Assembly: GCA_018334615.1 (NCBI GenBank)
Contig: JAGXLP010000045.1
Span: 1-8,685 of the forward strand
DNA: 8,685 bases
DNA from: Candidatus Bipolaricaulota bacterium
GTDB lineage: Bacteria; Bipolaricaulota; Bipolaricaulia; M55B111
Reading direction: 5' to 3'
The notes under the pieces are model-generated. The model saw only the letters and a list, made by a program, of their open reading frames with translations. It was not told the DNA's origin and did not search any database. The position numbers were made by a program, and so were the translations under genes. The stretch's first letter is position 1, and every line of letters begins with the position of its first letter. Below, piece by piece: positions 5,609 to 8,685 of the stretch.

Positions 5609-6758
5609 GCCGATAAATCTGATCGTATCCACGGGAGTTTACGGGGAATCCCGACCGGAAGAAATTTTAAATAGGGGACTGGAAGCAAATACATTCGACA
5701 TCCTGGATCGGACCAAATCGGCTTCATCGATCCGGAAGCAGGTATTAATGACAAATTCTAACCCCCTTCTGGATTTAGACAAATCGATGTATCCCAAATT
5801 ATCCGTAAAAAAAACTACGGAAGATTTCCATTTTGGAAAGAGTTTGTTTGACCAGATTAACCGGCATCAGCTCGAAAAGGTGTTCTATCTTGGAGGCGGC
5901 AGTGGGCCTTTATTCCGGAAAAAGGATTTTGAGAAAGTTTTTAAATTTATTGAAAACCATGAAACGAGATCTATTTCCAATAACTTTTATTCTACTGACA
6001 TGATTGGGTTGGGGTCCGCGAGTCGGCTTCTTGATTTCGATCCACCGGAAGAGGATAACGAGCTTGGCTGGCTGTCCAGAGACGCTGGCCTAACTCCGTA
6101 TGAATTAAGGAGAAGTGCAAAGACCCAGCTGGACATGGATAGCCCGGTTGACTTGCTTTCAATCAAATTAGGCGGGTCCCTTCAGGGAAAGTTATCGGAG
6201 CACATCTCTACTCTAGATTGGGGTAACACAAGGATAAGAGAAATATTGCCCCAGTTTACCGACCAGAGTTGCAGGTTAGTCATCGCTGGAAGAATCGGAG
6301 CCTCTACCTGGTCACATCTGGAGAGAGAAGCTGCCTGCCAGATTGATGTGTTTTCTGAGGGAAGGGGAAGTGGTGCGCGGTGTAAAGAAAACGGTTTGCC
6401 CACCTCGTTGATCGGAAGTTTATTTGAGGATAAAGGTCCAGGTGAGTTCCTAAAACATTTGACTGCAGGGGCTACGGGGCTCTTTTTGGATACGCGAGTG
6501 CTGATGGATTATTTTGGTGAATGGCCATCGCGTGCTGACCGGTTTTCTTCCGATTTACTCGAGCCGCAAGGGATAGATACTCCGTATTTAAAAGAACTAA
6601 CTGAGGCTGCGTTGAATGCTGCCAAGCCCGTGGTTCTGGGAGGTCATTCGATGGTGTCGGGAGCACTGTACCTGTTTTCAAACGTGTCCTGGCGTGTGAC
6701 TGAGCCGGAAAGCGTCAACATTCGGCCTGAAACGTACGAGTTAAATAATACAAAATGA
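5601..6758 (+). CDS. Conserved protein of unknown function, nucleotidyltransferase-like N-terminal half
   Basis: Cytoplasmic-looking protein of 385 residues without signal peptide or membrane helix; I do not know its function. The N-terminal half resembles a diverged MobA/CofC-type Rossmann-like nucleotidyltransferase. VFYLGGGSGPLF (95-106) sits where those enzymes have a strand ending in GDxPLL. SNNFYSTD (126-133) follows, and TQLDMDSPVDLLSIK (175-189) strongly recalls their late D-I-D-T-P-E-D-L motif. The usual N-terminal nucleotide loop (AGGxSxRMG) is missing, and the first metal-binding Asp appears replaced by Gly/Ser. The C-terminal half carries what look like conserved blocks of a separate domain: VIAGRIGASTWSHLERE (227-243), CQIDVFSEGRGSGA (246-259), RADRFSSDLLEPQG (311-324) and VVLGGHSMVSGALYLF (344-359) with His349. 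I recall similar hypothetical proteins in Chloroflexi and other anaerobes. Its ATG overlaps the rpiA stop by 8 bp, and its own stop overlaps the ribosome binding site of the NfeD-like gene, so co-translation is likely. Confidence 0.85.
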   Translation: MNKPINLIVSTGVYGESRPEEILNRGLEANTFDILDRTKSASSIRKQVLMTNSNPLLDLDKSMYPKLSVKKTTEDFHFGKSLFDQINRHQLEKVFYLGGGSGPLFRKKDFEKVFKFIENHETRSISNNFYSTDMIGLGSASRLLDFDPPEEDNELGWLSRDAGLTPYELRRSAKTQLDMDSPVDLLSIKLGGSLQGKLSEHISTLDWGNTRIREILPQFTDQSCRLVIAGRIGASTWSHLEREAACQIDVFSEGRGSGARCKENGLPTSLIGSLFEDKGPGEFLKHLTAGATGLFLDTRVLMDYFGEWPSRADRFSSDLLEPQGIDTPYLKELTEAALNAAKPVVLGGHSMVSGALYLFSNVSWRVTEPESVNIRPETYELNNTK

Positions 6759-6768
6759 GGTGACCTGA

Positions 6769-7245
6769 ATGGAAATTATACCCTTTTGGTTGTGGTTTAT
6801 TGCCGGTATTGGGTTGTTAATTTTGGAGTTAAATACGGCGACCTTTTTCTTTGGCACAGTTGGGTTTGGCGCTCTGATTGCCAGCCTGGTGGATTTCTTA
6901 CCGCCCCAGGGTGAGACTTATAGCTTTATAGCGTTTATTCTCGGAACCGGATTGGCGGCCTATCTGGCCTGGGAGTTTGACATCTACTCAAGCGCTGAAG
7001 GAGGCTTGAGGACCGGGGCCGACAGGCTAATAGACGAGGTCGGGACTGTGGAAGAAGAGGTGAATCCGACAACTGGAGATGGAATTGTTGTGGTTAACGG
7101 AGAGAAGTGGCGAGCGGAGTCTACTACCGGAGATCCGATTGCTAAGGGAGCTAAGGTAGTAGTTAAAGATATTGAAGGAACTTCGCTTGTCGTAGAGTCA
7201 ACTAAAAAAGATAAAAAAAATCTAAATACCCCTGAGGAGGGTTAA
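6769..7245 (+). CDS. NfeD-like membrane protein (NfeD1b type)
   Basis: Protein of 158 residues with three predicted membrane segments (about 4-22, 26-44 and 51-69) followed by a cytosolic or peripheral OB-fold domain (about 85-143). That domain carries the NfeD pattern: IDEVGTVEEEV (88-98), DGIVVVNGEKWRAES (104-118), GDPIAKGAKVVVKDIEGTSLVVE (121-143). The long NfeD form has a ClpP-like serine protease domain in front; this is the short form without it. Short NfeD proteins are typically encoded next to an SPFH protein, as here (2-bp gap), and are thought to help organise or anchor the SPFH assembly at the membrane. GAGGTGA at 6757-6763, overlapping the preceding stop codon, is 5 nt before ATG. 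Confident family call. Confidence 0.92.
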   Translation: MEIIPFWLWFIAGIGLLILELNTATFFFGTVGFGALIASLVDFLPPQGETYSFIAFILGTGLAAYLAWEFDIYSSAEGGLRTGADRLIDEVGTVEEEVNPTTGDGIVVVNGEKWRAESTTGDPIAKGAKVVVKDIEGTSLVVESTKKDKKNLNTPEEG

Positions 7246-7247
7246 TT

Positions 7248-8309
7248 ATGTCTACAATCATAATTCTGGCCGCAATTGCGTTCGTACTGGTGTTTGGTTC
7301 CTGGGCTACAACCCTGGTACGCCAGTACCAGAAAGGCCTTTTAGAGACGTTCGGAAAATATTCGAGGACCTACGGACCGGGACTTCATTTCATTTTTCCT
7401 TTTGTGCAAAAAGTCCGGAAAATTGATATGAGGGAGAAAACTTTGGACGTACCCCGTCAGGACGTTATTACCAAGGACAACGCGACTGCGACGGTGGACG
7501 CTATCGTTTATTATAAGCCAACAGACGCAAAGAAAGTGGAATACGAGGTAGAAGATTTCGAAAGTGCTGCAGTTAGGCTTGCTCAGACCAACCTTAGAAG
7601 CGAAATTGGAGAGATGGATCTGGATCAATCTCTTTCTTCCAGGGAGAAAATAAATTCAAAGCTACTGAATACGCTGGACCAGGAAACTGATAAGTGGGGA
7701 GTCCGGGTGACCAAGGTTGAGATCAGGGAGATTACACCACCTGAAGACGTAAAGGACGCAATGGCCCAGCAGTTAAAAGCCGAAAGAACCAGAAGAGCGG
7801 AGGTTCTGAAGGCGGAAGGGAGTAAAAAGGCTGCAATATTGAAAGCGGAAGGAGGCAAGAGAGCGGCAGTACTTGAGGCAGAGGGTGAAGCGAACGCCAG
7901 ACGGAAGAGGGCGGACGCAAAGCGCTATGAATACATCACGGAAGCGGAAGGTGAAGCAAACGCGATTCAGGGAGTGTTCGGTGCTTATCACGCGGGTAAG
8001 CCGAACAAGCAAATCCTGACCCTGAAGGCCTACGAAGCAATGAAAAAACTGGCCGACGGTAGAGCTTCCAAACTTATCGTGCCTTCCGGGACTGCGGACG
8101 TTCTCGGTGCGGTAAGCAGTATCATGGGTATTTCAAAAGAAGATGGTTTCCCTGATTACGAGGAAGACTTCGAAGAAGAGGAAGGGAAAGGCCTGGTAGA
8201 GGGACTGTCGGAGAAAGCGGAAGAAGCTAGAACCCAGTTTGAGAAGAGAGCCGAAGAGATAAAAAAACGAGCCGAGAAGAGGGCTGAGGAGGAACTGGAA
8301 GGAGACTAA
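7248..8309 (+). CDS. SPFH/stomatin-like protein (QmcA type)
   Basis: Protein of 353 residues. An N-terminal hydrophobic segment (about 2-20) anchors it. The SPFH/Band 7 domain follows (about 24-180): QYQKGLLETFGKYSRTYGPGLHFIFPFVQKV at 27-57, MREKTLDVPRQDVITKDNATATVDAIVYYK at 61-90 and WGVRVTKVEIREITPPEDVKDAM at 150-172. An Ala/Glu/Lys-rich helical segment (about 176-240) contains three hendecad repeats, and LILPSG-like LIVPSGTADVLG lies at 276-287. Such proteins assemble into large ring- or cage-like membrane oligomers that mark microdomains and influence membrane protein turnover. Beyond the usual end of the family core there is a strongly acidic segment (302-314) and a charged coiled-coil tail (319-350). 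GAGGAGGG at 7234-7241 is 6 nt before ATG. The neighbouring NfeD-like gene supports the assignment; this is the last gene of the operon. Confidence 0.94.
   Translation: MSTIIILAAIAFVLVFGSWATTLVRQYQKGLLETFGKYSRTYGPGLHFIFPFVQKVRKIDMREKTLDVPRQDVITKDNATATVDAIVYYKPTDAKKVEYEVEDFESAAVRLAQTNLRSEIGEMDLDQSLSSREKINSKLLNTLDQETDKWGVRVTKVEIREITPPEDVKDAMAQQLKAERTRRAEVLKAEGSKKAAILKAEGGKRAAVLEAEGEANARRKRADAKRYEYITEAEGEANAIQGVFGAYHAGKPNKQILTLKAYEAMKKLADGRASKLIVPSGTADVLGAVSSIMGISKEDGFPDYEEDFEEEEGKGLVEGLSEKAEEARTQFEKRAEEIKKRAEKRAEEELEGD
7794..7892 (+). repeat. Three 11-residue (33-nt) coding repeats in the SPFH gene
   Basis: Residues 183-215 form three consecutive 11-residue units: RAEVLKAEGSK, KAAILKAEGGK and RAAVLEAEGEA. 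The period of 11 suits a hendecad, right-handed coiled coil, as expected for the helical part of SPFH proteins. The DNA copies are diverged at codon level, so the repeat is maintained as protein and is not a recent duplication. Confidence 0.75.
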
Positions 8310-8343
8310 CTAGACTGATGGACCAACATAGAAGATGGCAAAG

Positions 8344-8417
8344 GACCCGGGTGTCAGTATAGATATTGACCTTGTTTTTTCACGATTCCGGTCCATCTCG
8401 GGTCAGACACCCGGGTC
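8344..8417. repeat. Perfect 12-bp inverted repeat flanking the terminator
   Basis: GACCCGGGTGTC (8344-8355) and GACACCCGGGTC (8406-8417) are exact reverse complements separated by 50 nt. Each arm also contains the 8-bp palindrome ACCCGGGT (8345-8352 and 8409-8416), 64 bp apart. The pair sits between the SPFH gene stop and the convergent EamA gene stop at 8422. Neither arm is followed by a T-run in the outward direction, so the big stem alone is not a typical terminator. Confidence 0.55.
8351..8380 (+). terminator. Probable intrinsic terminator of the rpiA-SPFH operon
   Basis: A stem with TGACC-type closing pairs (8353-8359 with 8364-8370, one G-T pair, loop TAGA; one further pair 8351-8371 past a bulge) is followed by CTTG and six T residues (8372-8380). 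It begins about 40 bp after the SPFH stop codon. The stem is rather AT-rich, so strength is uncertain, and its left arm overlaps the left arm of the larger 12-bp inverted repeat, making the two folds alternatives. Confidence 0.45.
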
Positions 8418-8421
8418 GAAG

Positions 8422-8685
8422 TCATACGTGGTCGTCGACAAGTTCCCGCCGCCAGAGAAAGTAGACACTAATAAGAATGCATGTCCCTCCGCTTATTACC
8501 CAGTAGGAAGGGTATTCCGCAAAGAAAACAATGGCCAAGAGGGACGATCCTATCGGTTCGCCCAGAATAGTAACGCCTATCATGGAAGCCTTTACCTCGC
8601 TTAACAACCAGTTAAATGCGGTGTGGCCGACGAGTGTCGGTATGATCGCAAGTAACAAAAATAGAGAGTAGTTATAAGGGGAATA
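8422..8685 (-). CDS. EamA/DMT-family transporter, C-terminal part (partial)
   Basis: Only the last 87 residues are present; the frame stays open to the right edge, so the start lies outside the window. The stop is TGA at 8424-8422. The segment has the closing signature of an EamA domain: a helix with LLLAIIPTLVGHTAFNWLL, then SEVKASMIGVTILGEPIGSSLLAIVFFAEYP with the conserved Glu-Pro and a later Glu, then a final helix VISGGTCILISVYFLW and a short charged tail (RRELVDDHV). EamA proteins are usually ten-helix inner-membrane drug/metabolite exporters with two EamA repeats. The substrate cannot be inferred. It converges on the SPFH operon and is not part of it. Confidence 0.85.
   Translation of the reverse strand, partial: YSPYNYSLFLLLAIIPTLVGHTAFNWLLSEVKASMIGVTILGEPIGSSLLAIVFFAEYPSYWVISGGTCILISVYFLWRRELVDDHV

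Noticed and set aside
8335..8604. Plus-strand reading frame of 89 codons after the SPFH gene
   Set aside because: It overlaps the minus-strand EamA gene fragment, whose protein has clear family motifs; the plus-strand translation has no recognisable pattern, and the predicted terminator lies inside it.

Overview
The window is 8.7 kb of ordinary, densely packed bacterial chromosome with no mobile element, tRNA, rRNA or CRISPR array. Most genes have strong GGAGG-type ribosome binding sites. Base composition is moderate, the spacers are AT-rich and several proteins are rich in Glu/Asp. Together with an S55 peptidase gene, this suggests an anaerobic Firmicutes-like or related deep-branching bacterium, possibly salt-adapted. 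The sequence alone does not fix the taxon.

Left block (98-3924, all +): a secreted or membrane-anchored SpoIVB-type S55 peptidase-like protein, then murF (the D-Ala-D-Ala-adding ligase of peptidoglycan synthesis), then a YjbQ/UPF0047 family protein. Spacing is tight (15 and 38 bp), so this is probably one transcription unit with an envelope theme. It meets a nitroreductase gene on the minus strand (3942-4454) tail to tail, with only 17 bp between the stops.

Middle (4455-4885): a spacer of about 430 bp, the only long non-coding stretch. It holds two back-to-back promoter-like elements, one for the nitroreductase and one for the rightward operon. Between the rightward promoter and rpiA lies an untranslated leader of about 250 nt with several inverted repeats, some mutually exclusive. 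No known riboswitch class was recognised.

Right block (4886-8309, all +): rpiA (ribose-5-phosphate isomerase A), a 385-residue conserved protein of unknown function with features of a diverged MobA/CofC-like nucleotidyltransferase, an NfeD-like membrane protein and an SPFH/stomatin-like (QmcA-type) protein. The genes overlap or are separated by 2-10 bp, so they should be co-transcribed. NfeD plus SPFH is a well-known partnership in membrane microdomain organisation; its coupling to rpiA and the unknown protein is less expected. A probable terminator at 8351-8380 lies inside a larger perfect 12-bp inverted repeat. Beyond it the 3' end of an EamA-family transporter gene runs in from the right edge on the minus strand.

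The best candidates for something undescribed are the 385-residue protein, the structured leader in front of rpiA, and the S55 protein with its Ser motif before its His motif. No wholly new multi-gene system is evident.
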